DNA of 64,000 nucleotides from Streptomyces musisoli (GTDB lineage: Bacteria > Actinomycetota > Actinomycetes > Streptomycetales > Streptomycetaceae), in contig NZ_JAERRH010000009.1 in NCBI RefSeq assembly GCF_016741855.1, positions 124,001 to 188,000 on the forward strand. The letters run 5' to 3'. Positions 52,093 through 60,495 of the stretch are shown piece after piece. Below the pieces are notes generated by a model. The model made no database searches. It had not been told where the DNA came from and worked only from the letters and a program-made list of their open reading frames with translations. The translations under genes and the position numbers were made by a program. The number at the start of each line of letters is the position of its first letter. Position 1 is the first letter of the stretch.

Positions 52093-54611
52093 GCACGGAG
52101 CCGGAGACCACGGAGGAAGCCGGGCCGGGGACGCCGGACACACCTCGGGCCGCGGGGCGGGAGACGGCGCCCGGGGAAGACCGTGCGCAGGGCCGCGCGG
52201 CCGACGGTGACACGGCGGAGGGCCCGGTGGCGGCCGGGGCGAGCGAGGCGGCGGCCGGGAAGACGGTGGAGACCGAGGGCACCGAGGGGACGGAGGCGGC
52301 CGACGGCACCGAGGGGACGGAGGGGGCCGACGGCACCGACGGCGAGCGGGACGCGGACGGCGCCGACCGCGCGGAGAGCGCGCGGAGCGCCACGGCCGGG
52401 AGCCCGGAGGGGACGGAGGCAGCCGAACGGTCCGAAGTGACCGCAAGCCCGCAGGGGGACGGGGCGGGCGTAGAGCCCGAGGTGACCGCAAGCCCGCAGG
52501 GAGCCGAGGCAGCCGTAGAGCCCGAGGTGTCCGCGAGCCCGGAGGGGGCCGAGGCGGGCGGAGGGGCCGAGGTGTCCGCCAGCCCGGAGGGGGGCGGAGG
52601 GGCCGAGGTGTCCGAGGCGGAGGCCGAGTTGGCCGCGCAGCGGGTCGAGCGGGAGCGGATCGAGCGGCGCAAGGCCGAGCGGAAGGGCCCGATCGACAGC
52701 GGCGCCAAGCTCAGCGGCACGGCCGCCGACCTGCTCGCGGCGGTCCGGGCCGTGGAGAGCGGCGAGAAGCCGGTGGCCACGGTGTTCGCCGAGCCCGCGC
52801 CCGCACCGCGTCGCCCCGCCCCGGAGCCCGTGCGCAGGCCCGCGCCCGCCCCGGTGGCGGCCGGCGGCCCCGCGCCGCGGACGGTGGAGGCCGTTGGCCG
52901 CGTGCTGACCGAGGGCGGCGCGCCCGACGCCCTGGCCCCCCAGGTCGCGGCGGTCCTCGGCGAGGGCGCCGACACCGCGTTGCGGGAGGACCCCTGGCAG
53001 TTGCTCCGGGTCGGCGGCGTCCGGCCGGAGCAGGCCGACGGCTTCGCGCGGGCGCTGCTCGGTGCCGCCTGCGGCCCTGACGACGAACGGCGGGGCCGCG
53101 CGATGACCGTCTGGCTGCTGGAGCAGGCGGCCGTGGCCGGGCACACCGCACTGGAACTGCCCACGCTGACCGCGGCGCTGGGCCGGCAGGGCGTGCCGGA
53201 TCCGGACGCCGCGGTGCAGGGCACCCTCGCCGAGGCCGAGGCGCTGGTGTTCCAGGACGCCCTGGAGGAGCCCGGCGCCCCCGTACCCGGGGACACCGAG
53301 GACACCGGGGACACCGAGGAGGAGCAGGAGCGGCCGGTCCGGGTCCTCGTCGGCCTGGAGCGGTACGCGCTGGCCGAGGAGAGCCTCGCCGACGGCCTGG
53401 CCCGGCTGGTCAACTCCGTGCCCCAGGAGGCCGGGCAGGCGTGGGAGGCGGCCGCCGCCGGGGTGTCCGGCGGTGCGGCGGAGCTGGCCCGGGCCGTGGC
53501 CGGGCACGGCCTGGTGCTGCACACCGGCGGGGAGGCGGCCCGTGCCGAACCGGCCGCGCTGCTCGGGGCCGCCCGCGCCGCGGGCCTGCGGGCCTTCGCC
53601 GTCTGCCACACGCCGGACGGGCGCCGGCGGCTGGCCGCGCAGCTGGGCGGAGACCTCGCGGAACAGGGCGTGGGCACGGTCGCCGGGCTGCTGTCCGGCG
53701 CCGAGGGGCCGGGCCGGGACGCGGACGGCGCGCTGGAACTCGACCTGCTGATCGTGCTCGACGCACCCCAGCTCGACGTGGAGGGCGCCGCGATGCTGGT
53801 GGAGTCGCTGCCCGACGGGGCGCGGCTGGTGCTCAGCGGCGACCCCGGCGTGCTGTGGTCGGCCGGTCCGGGCCGGGTCTTCGCCGACCTGGTCGCGGCC
53901 CGGGTCTGCCCGCAGGCCGTCTCCCGTGTCCCGGACCCCGGCCCCATCGGCGAGCTGGTCTCCGGCATCGGCATCGGCGAGCTGAACCAGGTCGCCGCGC
54001 CCGGAAAGGAGATCGTCATCGTGCCGGTGCGCGACGCGGCCGAGGCCGTGCACCGGACGGTGCAGCTGGTCGTGGACTCGGTGCCGCGGGCGATCGGCGT
54101 GCCGGCGGACCAGACCGTGGTGATCACTCCGGGCCACGGCGGCGCCGCGGGCACCCGCGCCCTCAACTCCGCCCTGAAGGAGCGCCTCAACCCCGGCCCG
54201 GGCCGGTTCGGCGGATTCGACCCCGGTGACCGGGTCGCCTACTCCCCCGCGCCGGGGCGCACGGTGCCGGGCGTGGTGCTGAAGGCCGACGCCGACGGGC
54301 TGCACCTGTCGTGCGCGGGCGTCCCCGTCGTCGTACCGCGGGAGCGGGTGGAGGGCGGCGTCCGGCACGGCTGGGCGATCACCGCGCACCAGGCGGTGGG
54401 CGCCCGCTGGCCCGCGGCGGTCGTGGTCCTGCCCGGCGATGCCGCGGCGACCCTCAGCCGGTCCTGGGTGTACACGGCGTTCGGCCGGGCGGAGCGGCAC
54501 CTGTCCGTGGTCCACGGGGTGGAGCAGGCTCTGCCGAGGGCGGTCGCGGAGATCGCGCCCAAGCCCCGCACGACCCGCCTGCGGACCCTGCTGCGCCCCC
54601 AGGCGACCTGA
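52089..54611 (+). CDS. Helix-hairpin-helix / degenerate RecD2-like protein
   Basis: An 840-residue protein resembling RecD2 in layout. Residues 1-195 are acidic low-complexity repeats (EGTEGTEAADGTEG; EVTASPQG, EVSASPEG). A helix-hairpin-helix-like section follows (LAPQVAAVLGEGADTALREDPWQLLRVGGVRPEQADGFARALLG). The helicase-like core lacks a Walker A: where GGPGTGKT is expected it reads LHTGGEAARAEPAALLG. The Walker B/DEAS site reads LIVLDAPQLDVEGAAMLVESL. The later SGDPGVLWSAGPG and the C-terminal UvrD_C_2 line ITAHQAVGARWPAAVVV...SRSWVYTAFGRAERHLSVV are kept. It is probably not an active helicase. GTGA overlap with the reductase gene indicates coupling. Confidence 0.85.
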   Translation: MSTEPETTEEAGPGTPDTPRAAGRETAPGEDRAQGRAADGDTAEGPVAAGASEAAAGKTVETEGTEGTEAADGTEGTEGADGTDGERDADGADRAESARSATAGSPEGTEAAERSEVTASPQGDGAGVEPEVTASPQGAEAAVEPEVSASPEGAEAGGGAEVSASPEGGGGAEVSEAEAELAAQRVERERIERRKAERKGPIDSGAKLSGTAADLLAAVRAVESGEKPVATVFAEPAPAPRRPAPEPVRRPAPAPVAAGGPAPRTVEAVGRVLTEGGAPDALAPQVAAVLGEGADTALREDPWQLLRVGGVRPEQADGFARALLGAACGPDDERRGRAMTVWLLEQAAVAGHTALELPTLTAALGRQGVPDPDAAVQGTLAEAEALVFQDALEEPGAPVPGDTEDTGDTEEEQERPVRVLVGLERYALAEESLADGLARLVNSVPQEAGQAWEAAAAGVSGGAAELARAVAGHGLVLHTGGEAARAEPAALLGAARAAGLRAFAVCHTPDGRRRLAAQLGGDLAEQGVGTVAGLLSGAEGPGRDADGALELDLLIVLDAPQLDVEGAAMLVESLPDGARLVLSGDPGVLWSAGPGRVFADLVAARVCPQAVSRVPDPGPIGELVSGIGIGELNQVAAPGKEIVIVPVRDAAEAVHRTVQLVVDSVPRAIGVPADQTVVITPGHGGAAGTRALNSALKERLNPGPGRFGGFDPGDRVAYSPAPGRTVPGVVLKADADGLHLSCAGVPVVVPRERVEGGVRHGWAITAHQAVGARWPAAVVVLPGDAAATLSRSWVYTAFGRAERHLSVVHGVEQALPRAVAEIAPKPRTTRLRTLLRPQAT

Positions 54612-54651
54612 GCGTTCCCCCTCCGCGACGGCTAACCGCCGGGACGGCGGG

Positions 54652-54696
54652 ACCCGGCGGTGCCGTACCGGCCTCGCGCCCGCGGCACCGCCGGGT
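54652..54696. terminator. Bidirectional terminator
   Basis: ACCCGGCGGTGCCG/CGGCACCGCCGGGT is a perfect 14-bp inverted repeat with a 17-nt loop, placed between convergent stops at 54611 and 54702. Confidence 0.85.
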
Positions 54697-54701
54697 ACGC
54701 C

Positions 54702-55367
54702 TCACTTCTCGGCGTCGAGCGTTTCCAGCTCCTCGTCGTCCTCGCCGTCGGAGTCCTCCTCGTCGTCGAACACGGCGCTCACGTCGAACCGGCACACCAC
54801 CGTCTGCGGATCGATGTGCTCGAACGGTGACTCCAGCCACTCCCCGGCCTCGGGCGGCTCCTCCGCCGCCGTGACCCAGAGCGTGGAGTCGCCCTCCTCC
54901 AGACCGAACTCCTTGTGCCGGGAGGCGATCTCGTCCGGCTCGAACTCGCCGAAGAGGACGCCCAGCGCCCCGGGGACGGTCCCGGCGGCATCGTCGGCGT
55001 CCACGCCGTCGTCGTACTCCGCCGCCTCGACCCGCTGGGCCTGGGCCAGCAGCCGCTGGGGTTCGGCCACGGTGTAGTCCCGGCGGATCAGCACGCTGAT
55101 CGCGTTCGGTTCCTCGGGTCCCGCGTAGGGCGGCAGCGCCTCCTCCGCACTGGGGATCTCGAAGGGCGTGACCTCGTCGTAGCGGTCGTAGAGCAGTTCG
55201 TCGTACGCCTCCGCGGCCGCGGCCAGCTGGTTGAACGCCTCGGAGACGGCCGGATCGTCCTCCCCCGACCTGCGTTCGATCGCAGCCAGATGACGGTCGA
55301 GCGCGGTCTTGACCGCCTCTGCGGCGGCGCGTACCTCGGCAGCGGTGGGCTGCGCAGCATCAGACAT
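54702..55367 (-). CDS. Acidic conserved actinobacterial protein
   Basis: A 221-residue protein I do not recognise by name. It is helical at the N-terminus (EVRAAAEAVKTALDRHLAAIERRSGEDDPAVSEAFNQLAAAAEAYDELLYDRYDEVTPFEIP), then a mixed domain (NAISVLIRRDYTVAEPQRLLAQAQRV; LGVLFGEFEPDEIASRHKEFGLEEGDSTLWV), and ends in a long Asp/Glu tail. The ATG at 55367 lacks a ribosome-binding site and TAGCGT lies 10 bases upstream, suggesting a leaderless transcript. Divergent from the DUF5703 gene. Confidence 0.8.
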   Translation of the reverse strand: MSDAAQPTAAEVRAAAEAVKTALDRHLAAIERRSGEDDPAVSEAFNQLAAAAEAYDELLYDRYDEVTPFEIPSAEEALPPYAGPEEPNAISVLIRRDYTVAEPQRLLAQAQRVEAAEYDDGVDADDAAGTVPGALGVLFGEFEPDEIASRHKEFGLEEGDSTLWVTAAEEPPEAGEWLESPFEHIDPQTVVCRFDVSAVFDDEEDSDGEDDEELETLDAEK

Positions 55368-55414
55368 AGTGCAGACGCTATCCGTACCGGGCACCAGCCC
55401 GCACAATAGATGCG
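55368..55414. promoter_or_regulatory. Compact divergent promoter
   Basis: Only 47 bp separate the two divergent start codons. Leftward, TAGCGT lies ten bases before the ATG at 55367; rightward, CACAATAGATGCG abuts the ATG at 55415. Neither gene shows a Shine-Dalgarno. This suits two overlapping leaderless promoters. Confidence 0.45.
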
Positions 55415-55603
55415 ATGCCGGAATACGAATTTGTCGACGTGTACGTGCCTCGCGGGGTCTCCCGCAAGGAGGCCACGCGTCTGCTGACGGACCATGCCGA
55501 GTACGGACACTGGGAGTTGGACCGACTGAGCCTGTTGCGCGACGGAAGCCGCAAGGTGCGGCTGCGCCGGCGGATCATCCGCCAGGTACGCGCCACATGG
55601 TGA
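55415..55603 (+). CDS. DUF5703 family small protein
   Basis: A 62-residue protein, MPEYEFVDVYVPRGVSRKEATRLLTDHAEYGHWELDRLSLLRDGSRKVRLRRRII; this matches the DUF5703 pattern I remember from actinobacteria. It has a strongly basic C-terminus (RKVRLRRRIIRQVR). Function unknown. No ribosome-binding site is visible. Confidence 0.8.
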   Translation: MPEYEFVDVYVPRGVSRKEATRLLTDHAEYGHWELDRLSLLRDGSRKVRLRRRIIRQVRATW

Positions 55604-55713
55604 GTGCGGACATGTGAACGGAGCGGGCCCCGCCGGCAGGCGGGACCCGCTCCGTGTTCCGGGCGTACGGCCTCGTCGCCGGGCCGTACCGCCGTCGTCA
55701 CCCGGCGCTGTCG

Positions 55714-56559
55714 TTACGCCGAGGCCCGGGCCTTGCGGTAGAGGACCGCGCCCGCGAGCAGCGCGCCCGCTCCGGCCGGCAGCGCGATACCCAGCGGCAC
55801 CTCACTGCCCGTGTGCGCGAGTTCGGCGCTGCCCAGGGGCTGGGTGGAGCTGCCCGTCCGGGCACCGACCTGGGACGTGCCGTGGGCCGCGTCGTGCCCG
55901 CCCGTGCCGGTCTGGGTGCCCGTGCCGTGGTGGCCCTGCCCGCCCGGCTGGTGCGGAGTACCGGGCTTGCCAGGCGTGCCGGGGTTACCGGGATTGCCCG
56001 GCTTGCCAGGCGTCCCGGGGTGGCCCGGCTGGCCCGGATGGCCGGGCTGTCCCGGGTGGCCCGGCTCCCCCGGCTGGCCCGGGTGGCCCGGCTTTCCGGG
56101 CGGGTTTCCGTACCCGCCGTCGCCACCGTCGTTGGCGCAGTCGTTGCCCACGGCCGGGTTGCCGACCCCGACGACGTCGACGCTGTTGCCGCACACGTTC
56201 ACCGGGACGTCGACCGGCACCTGCACGGTGTTGCCGGAGCCTACGCCCGGCGAGCCGCCGGTGTGGCCGTCCGCGTGCGAACCGCCGGTGCCGCCGTCGT
56301 GACCCCCCGAACCGCCGCCGTGGTTGGCGCACGAGTTGCCCACCGACGGGTTGAGGAGCCCGACGACGTTCACGGTGTTGCCGCAGACGTTCACCGGCAC
56401 ATGCACCGGTGCCTGCACCGTGTTGCCGGACAGTACGCCGGGTGAGCCCCCGGCGGCGCCCGCCGCCGTCGAGTCGGCGTGTGCGTAGCCGCTCGCGGCG
56501 GCGATCACGCCGGTCGCGGCGGCCATGGTCATCAGGCCCTTGCGCGTGCCCTGTCGCAT
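55714..56559 (-). CDS. chpC: Long, sortase-anchored chaplin (ChpC-like)
   Basis: A 281-residue secreted surface protein. A signal peptide (MTMAAATGVIAAASGYAHA) is followed by two chaplin domains, each with the paired cysteines (VNVCGNTVNVVGLLNPSVGNSCAN and VNVCGNSVDVVGVGNPAVGNDCAN). A collagen-like GxP repeat region (GKPGHPGQPGEPGHPGQPG) spaces them from a sortase signal LAHTG near residue 250, a membrane helix and RKARA tail. Long chaplins are anchored to the wall and help assemble the hydrophobic aerial layer. It is downstream of chpH; a near-perfect stem-loop lies between them. Confidence 0.92.
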   Translation of the reverse strand: MRQGTRKGLMTMAAATGVIAAASGYAHADSTAAGAAGGSPGVLSGNTVQAPVHVPVNVCGNTVNVVGLLNPSVGNSCANHGGGSGGHDGGTGGSHADGHTGGSPGVGSGNTVQVPVDVPVNVCGNSVDVVGVGNPAVGNDCANDGGDGGYGNPPGKPGHPGQPGEPGHPGQPGHPGQPGHPGTPGKPGNPGNPGTPGKPGTPHQPGGQGHHGTGTQTGTGGHDAAHGTSQVGARTGSSTQPLGSAELAHTGSEVPLGIALPAGAGALLAGAVLYRKARASA

Positions 56560-56604
56560 GCTGAAATCCCCCCTGCCTTCCCTGCTCTGGTTCTCGGAAG
56601 ACCG

Positions 56605-56643
56605 GTCGGCCCCGGAGCGCTTGGCGCGCGCTCCGAGGCCGAC
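56605..56643 (-). terminator. Stem-loop between chpH and chpC-like gene
   Basis: GTCGGCCCCGGAGCGC/GCGCTCCGAGGCCGAC pairs over 16 bp with one mismatch (7-nt loop). It follows the chpH stop and precedes the chpC-like start, so it may terminate chpH transcripts or stabilise their 3' ends. Confidence 0.65.
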
Positions 56644-56677
56644 GGCTCGTAAAAGGACGCCCCTCAGGGAGCCGGCG

Positions 56678-56911
56678 TCACTTGTTGACGCAGGCGTTGC
56701 CGAAGGCGGGGTTCAGGAGCCCGATCACGTTGATCGTGTTGCCGCACACGTTCACCGGGACGTGCACGGGCACCTGGACGACGTTGCCGGACAGGACGCC
56801 CGGGGAGTGCACGGCGGCACCCTGGGCGCCGGCGTCGGCGACGGCGAGGCCCGCGCCCGCGAGAACCAGACCACCGGTGGCGGCCGCAGCAGCGACGACC
56901 TGCTTGATCAT
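56678..56911 (-). CDS. chpH: Short chaplin ChpH
   Basis: A 77-residue secreted amyloid-forming chaplin. MIKQVVAAAAATGGLVLAGAGLAVADA is the signal peptide; the mature domain GAAVHSPGVLSGNVVQVPVHVPVNVCGNTINVIGLLNPAFGNACVNK has both cysteines. ChpH and ChpE are the chaplins needed for surface activity before aerial growth. The ATG at 56911 has AGGAGG upstream. A sigma-BldN-like promoter lies about 50 bp upstream. Confidence 0.96.
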   Translation of the reverse strand: MIKQVVAAAAATGGLVLAGAGLAVADAGAQGAAVHSPGVLSGNVVQVPVHVPVNVCGNTINVIGLLNPAFGNACVNK

Positions 56912-56961
56912 TATTCCTCCTAGTAGGCAATGCGACCCCAAGGCGCGGGATCACATCACCT

Positions 56962-56989
56962 GCAACGAGGAAGGAGTAATCAAGCTACG
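56962..56989 (-). promoter_or_regulatory. Sigma-BldN-like promoter of chpH
   Basis: Read leftward, CGTAGC (56984-56989) and CGTTGC (56962-56967) are spaced by exactly 16 bp. The sigma-BldN consensus as I remember it is CGTAAC-N16-CGTTGA, with one mismatch in each box. Chaplin genes are known BldN targets. The predicted start would give a leader of about 45 nt. Confidence 0.55.
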
Positions 56990-57069
56990 AGCCTATCGTC
57001 GCATTCACCCTTCTCAGTCCGGCTCGTACGACTGCCCGATTAGCACGGCACCCCTGGTGGGGGCGGGCG

Positions 57070-58395
57070 TCACGAGGCGTCGATGAAGCGGTCGAGCACC
57101 CGCACGCCGAACTTCAGCCCGTCCACCGGCACCCGCTCGTCCACGCCGTGGAACATGCCGGCGAAGTCCAGCTCCGGCGGCAGCTTCAGCGGCACGAAGC
57201 CGAAACCGCGGATGCCGAGGTCGTCGAAGGACTTGGCGTCCGTACCGGCGGAGAGCATGAAGGGGATCGCCTTGGCGGCCGGGTCCTCGGCGAGCAGCGC
57301 GGACCGCATGGCGTCCACCAGGGCGCCGTCGAAGGTGGTCTCGACGGCCTTGTCTGCGTGCACGTCCTCGCGGCGGACGTGCGGTCCGAGCAGCCGGTCG
57401 AGGTCGCTCAGGAACTCCTCCTCATGGCCCGGCAGGAACCGTCCGTCGATGTGCGCGGTGGCCTCGCCCGGGATCACGTTGACCTTGTACCCGGCGTTCA
57501 CCTGGGTCGGGTTGGCGGTGTTGCGCAGGCTGGCGCCGATCAGCTTGGCGATGCCGCCGAGCTTGGCGATGGTGGCCTCCATGTCCTCCGGGTCCAGCTC
57601 GGTGCCGAGCGCGTCGCCCAGCTCGTCGAGGAAGGCCCGGGTGGTCTTGGTGACCCGCACCGGGAACGTGTGCCGGCCGACCCGGGCGACGGCCTCCGAC
57701 AGCTCGGTGATGGCGTTGTCGCGGTGGATCATCGACCCGTGCCCTGCGGTGCCGGCCACGGTCAGCTTCATCCAGTGCATGCCCTTCTCGGCCGTCTGGA
57801 TCAGATACAGCCGCCGCTGCTCGTTCACGGTGAAGGAGAAACCGCCGACCTCGCTGATCGCCTCGGTGACGCCCTCGAACAGGTCGGGGTGGTGGTCGAC
57901 CAGGTGGCGGGCGCCGTAGGTGCCGCCCGCCTCCTCGTCGGCGAGGAAGGCGACCACGATGTCCCGAGGGGGCCTGCGCCCGCTGCGCAGCCGGTCGCGG
58001 ACGACCGCGAGGGTCATCGCGTCCATGTCCTTCATGTCGACGGCCCCGCGCCCCCACACACAGCCGTCGGCGATCTCGCCGGAGAACGGGTCGTGGGTCC
58101 AGTCGACGGCGTTGGCGGGCACGACGTCCAGGTGGCCGTGGATCAGCAGCGCGGGCCGGGACGGGTCCTCGCCCTCGATGCGGGCCACCGTGGAGGCGCG
58201 GCCCGGGTGCGACTCGTAGATCTCCGGCTCCAGCCCGACCTCGGCGAGCTTCTCGGCGACCCACTCGGCGGCCTTGCGCTCGCCCGGCCCGGAGTGGTCG
58301 CCGTAGTTGCTGGTGTCGAACCGGATCAGCTCGCGGCAGAGGTCCACGACCTCGTCCTCGCCGGTGACGTTCCTGGCCGTGTCCGTCTCGCTCAC
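57070..58395 (-). CDS. M20 family metallopeptidase
   Basis: A 441-residue dipeptidase/deacylase of the ArgE/DapE/ACY1 type. Metal-binding lines are LLIHGHLDVVPA (first His), GRGAVDMKDMDAMTLA (bridging Asp), FLADEEAGGTYGARHLVDHH (Glu pair) and, further on, SAGTDAKSFDDLGI. It hydrolyses peptides or N-acyl amino acids; substrate unknown. GTG start. It lies convergent to nothing, upstream of chpH on the same strand. Confidence 0.93.
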   Translation of the reverse strand: MSETDTARNVTGEDEVVDLCRELIRFDTSNYGDHSGPGERKAAEWVAEKLAEVGLEPEIYESHPGRASTVARIEGEDPSRPALLIHGHLDVVPANAVDWTHDPFSGEIADGCVWGRGAVDMKDMDAMTLAVVRDRLRSGRRPPRDIVVAFLADEEAGGTYGARHLVDHHPDLFEGVTEAISEVGGFSFTVNEQRRLYLIQTAEKGMHWMKLTVAGTAGHGSMIHRDNAITELSEAVARVGRHTFPVRVTKTTRAFLDELGDALGTELDPEDMEATIAKLGGIAKLIGASLRNTANPTQVNAGYKVNVIPGEATAHIDGRFLPGHEEEFLSDLDRLLGPHVRREDVHADKAVETTFDGALVDAMRSALLAEDPAAKAIPFMLSAGTDAKSFDDLGIRGFGFVPLKLPPELDFAGMFHGVDERVPVDGLKFGVRVLDRFIDAS

Positions 58396-58608
58396 GGTGC
58401 TTCCTCCCGCGCTGTCACTGCTGGTGGTCCCCCATCCTCTCTCCGGCGCCGTCCGGGGCCCAAGACCGGTCCCGGCCCGTCACACACCGTTCACGCGCGA
58501 GCCGCCCCGGGAGCGGGGGGTGATCAGGCACCCCCGAAAGCCTGGTAATGTTTCCTTCGTCGCCGCGAGGGAAACGCCGAAAGGCAGCACTCGCACGACA
58601 GACACCTT

Positions 58609-58696
58609 GTCCGGGTGGCGGAATGGCAGACGCGCTAGCTTGAGGTGCTAGTGCCCTTTATCGGGCGTGGGGGTTCAAGTCCCCCCTCGGACACCA
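58609..58696 (+). tRNA. tRNA-Leu (anticodon GAG)
   Basis: An 88-nt class II tRNA with encoded CCA. The acceptor GTCCGGG pairs with CTCGGAC (one G-T), the anticodon stem CTAGC/GCTAG carries loop TTGAGGT so the anticodon is GAG, and a long variable arm (GCCC...GGGC) and GGGGGTTCAAGTCCCCC T-arm are present. It should read CUC and CUU codons, common Leu codons in this GC-rich genome. Confidence 0.97.
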
Positions 58697-58699
58697 GCG

Positions 58700-58722
58700 A
58701 GGCCCCTGCTCTGCGGGGGCCT
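58700..58722 (+). terminator. Terminator after tRNA-Leu
   Basis: AGGCCCC/GGGGCCT with a 9-nt loop and a following TTTC begins four bases past the encoded CCA. Confidence 0.75.
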
Positions 58723-58758
58723 TTCGCATGCGCCGGTGCGGCTTCCTAGACTTGAGGG

Positions 58759-60486
58759 GTGGCCCGGCCCAACGCCGAGGTCGAGGCGCTCCTCCAGGAG
58801 TACGCCGATCTCATCGCGATCACCGGAGGCGACGCCTTCAAGGCACGCGCCTACGAGAAGGCGGCGCGGGCGATCGGCGGGTATCCGGCCGACATCTCCA
58901 CGCTGGACGCCGACGGGCTGCGGGAGATCCCGAACGTGGGCCGGTCCATCGCCGAGAAGGTGACCGAGTATCTGCGCACGGGACGTATCGCCCTGGTCGA
59001 GGAGCGCCGGGCGAGGATCCCGGCCGGGGTACGCGAGCTGATCACGATTCCGACGCTGGGGCCGAAGAAGGCGCTGCGGCTCTACGAGGATCTGCACATC
59101 TCGTCGGTGAGCGAGCTGGCCGCGGCCGTCGAGGCGGACGCGCTGGCCGATCTGAAGGGCTTCGGCGAGAAGACACAGGACAACATCCGGCACGGCATCG
59201 AGCTGCTCCGGCGGGCGGGTGCGCGGGTGCCGCTGGCGCCGGCGACGGACACCGCCGAGGGGATCGTCGCCGAGCTGTCCGGGGTGACGGGCTGCCGGCG
59301 CTGTGCGTACGCCGGTTCGCTGCGCCGGATGCGGGAGACCGTCGGGGATCTGGACGTGCTGGTCGCGGCGGAGCGGTCGGCGCCGTTCATGGACGCGTTG
59401 TGCGAGCTGCCGGTGACCGTCGAGGTCGTGGCGCGGGGCACGAAGAAGACGTCGGTGCGCACCGGCAAGGGGCTCCAGGTCGATCTGCGGGTGGTGCCGC
59501 CGGAGTCGTGGGGTGCGGCGATGCAGTACTTCACCGGTTCCAGGGCGCACAACATCCGTACCCGGACGATCGCCGTGCACCAGGGGCTGAAGCTCTCCGA
59601 GTACGGCCTGTTCGACACCGGGAGCGGCGAGCCGGTCGCCTCCCGCACGGAGGAGGACGTGTACGCGCGGCTCGGCCTGCCGTGGATCCCGCCGACGCTG
59701 CGCGAGGACCGCGGGGAGATCGAGGCGGCGCTGCACGGGGAGCTGCCCGAGGTGGTGACCGAGCGGGACATCCGCGGTGACCTGCACACGCACACCGATC
59801 TCACGGACGGTCTGGCCTCGCTGGAGACGATGGTGGAGGCCGCCGCCGAGCGGGGCTACGCGTACTACGCGGTCACCGACCACGCGCCCGATCTGTACAT
59901 GCAGCGGATGACGGACGAGAAGGTCCTCGCCCAGCGGGAGCGGCTGCGGGAGCTGGACGGCAGCCGCCGCCGGATGCGGCTGCTGCACGGCACCGAGCTG
60001 AACATCGGTCCGGAGGGCGAGGTGGACTGGCCGGACGAGTTCCTCGCCGGTTTCGATCTGTGCGTGGCCTCGCTGCACTCCCACTTCGGCCTGGGGCGCA
60101 GGGCGATGACGCGCCGGCTGGTGCGGGCCTGCGAGAACCCGTATGTCCATGTGATCGGGCATCCGACGACCCGGCTGATCGGCAGGCGGCCGGGCGTGGA
60201 CGCCGACTGGGACGAGGTGTTCGCCGCCTGCGCGCGCACCGGGACCGCGCTGGAGGTCAACGCCCAGCCGGACCGGCTGGACCTGGGCGACGCGGACATC
60301 CTGCGGGCGCGGGAGCACGGGGTGAGGTTCGCCGTGAACTCCGACGCGCACTCCGTGCCGCACCTCGGGCAGCTGCGTTACGGCGTCGGTACCGCGCAGC
60401 GCGGCTGGCTCACCCGCGACGACGTGATCAACACCTGGCCGCTGACCCGGCTGCGCCGGTTCCTGCGCAAGGGCGGGCGGAGCTGA
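58759..60486 (+). CDS. polX: PolX-family DNA polymerase/exonuclease
   Basis: A 575-residue bacterial/archaeal PolX. N-terminal helix-hairpin-helix (FKARAYEKAARAIGGYPADI; LREIPNVGRSIAEKVTEYL), then a nucleotidyltransferase core with GSLRRMRETVGDLDVLVAAE (first two catalytic Asps, D-x-D) and a third Asp in LQVDLRVVPPESWGAAMQYFTGS. A C-terminal PHP phosphoesterase domain begins RGDLHTHTDLTDG and has VTDHAPDL, GTELNIGPEGE and NSDAHSVPHL metal ligands. It probably does base-excision repair gap filling with 3'-5' exonuclease trimming. GTG start; own unit. Confidence 0.94.
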   Translation: MARPNAEVEALLQEYADLIAITGGDAFKARAYEKAARAIGGYPADISTLDADGLREIPNVGRSIAEKVTEYLRTGRIALVEERRARIPAGVRELITIPTLGPKKALRLYEDLHISSVSELAAAVEADALADLKGFGEKTQDNIRHGIELLRRAGARVPLAPATDTAEGIVAELSGVTGCRRCAYAGSLRRMRETVGDLDVLVAAERSAPFMDALCELPVTVEVVARGTKKTSVRTGKGLQVDLRVVPPESWGAAMQYFTGSRAHNIRTRTIAVHQGLKLSEYGLFDTGSGEPVASRTEEDVYARLGLPWIPPTLREDRGEIEAALHGELPEVVTERDIRGDLHTHTDLTDGLASLETMVEAAAERGYAYYAVTDHAPDLYMQRMTDEKVLAQRERLRELDGSRRRMRLLHGTELNIGPEGEVDWPDEFLAGFDLCVASLHSHFGLGRRAMTRRLVRACENPYVHVIGHPTTRLIGRRPGVDADWDEVFAACARTGTALEVNAQPDRLDLGDADILRAREHGVRFAVNSDAHSVPHLGQLRYGVGTAQRGWLTRDDVINTWPLTRLRRFLRKGGRS

Positions 60487-60495
60487 GCCGCGGTG

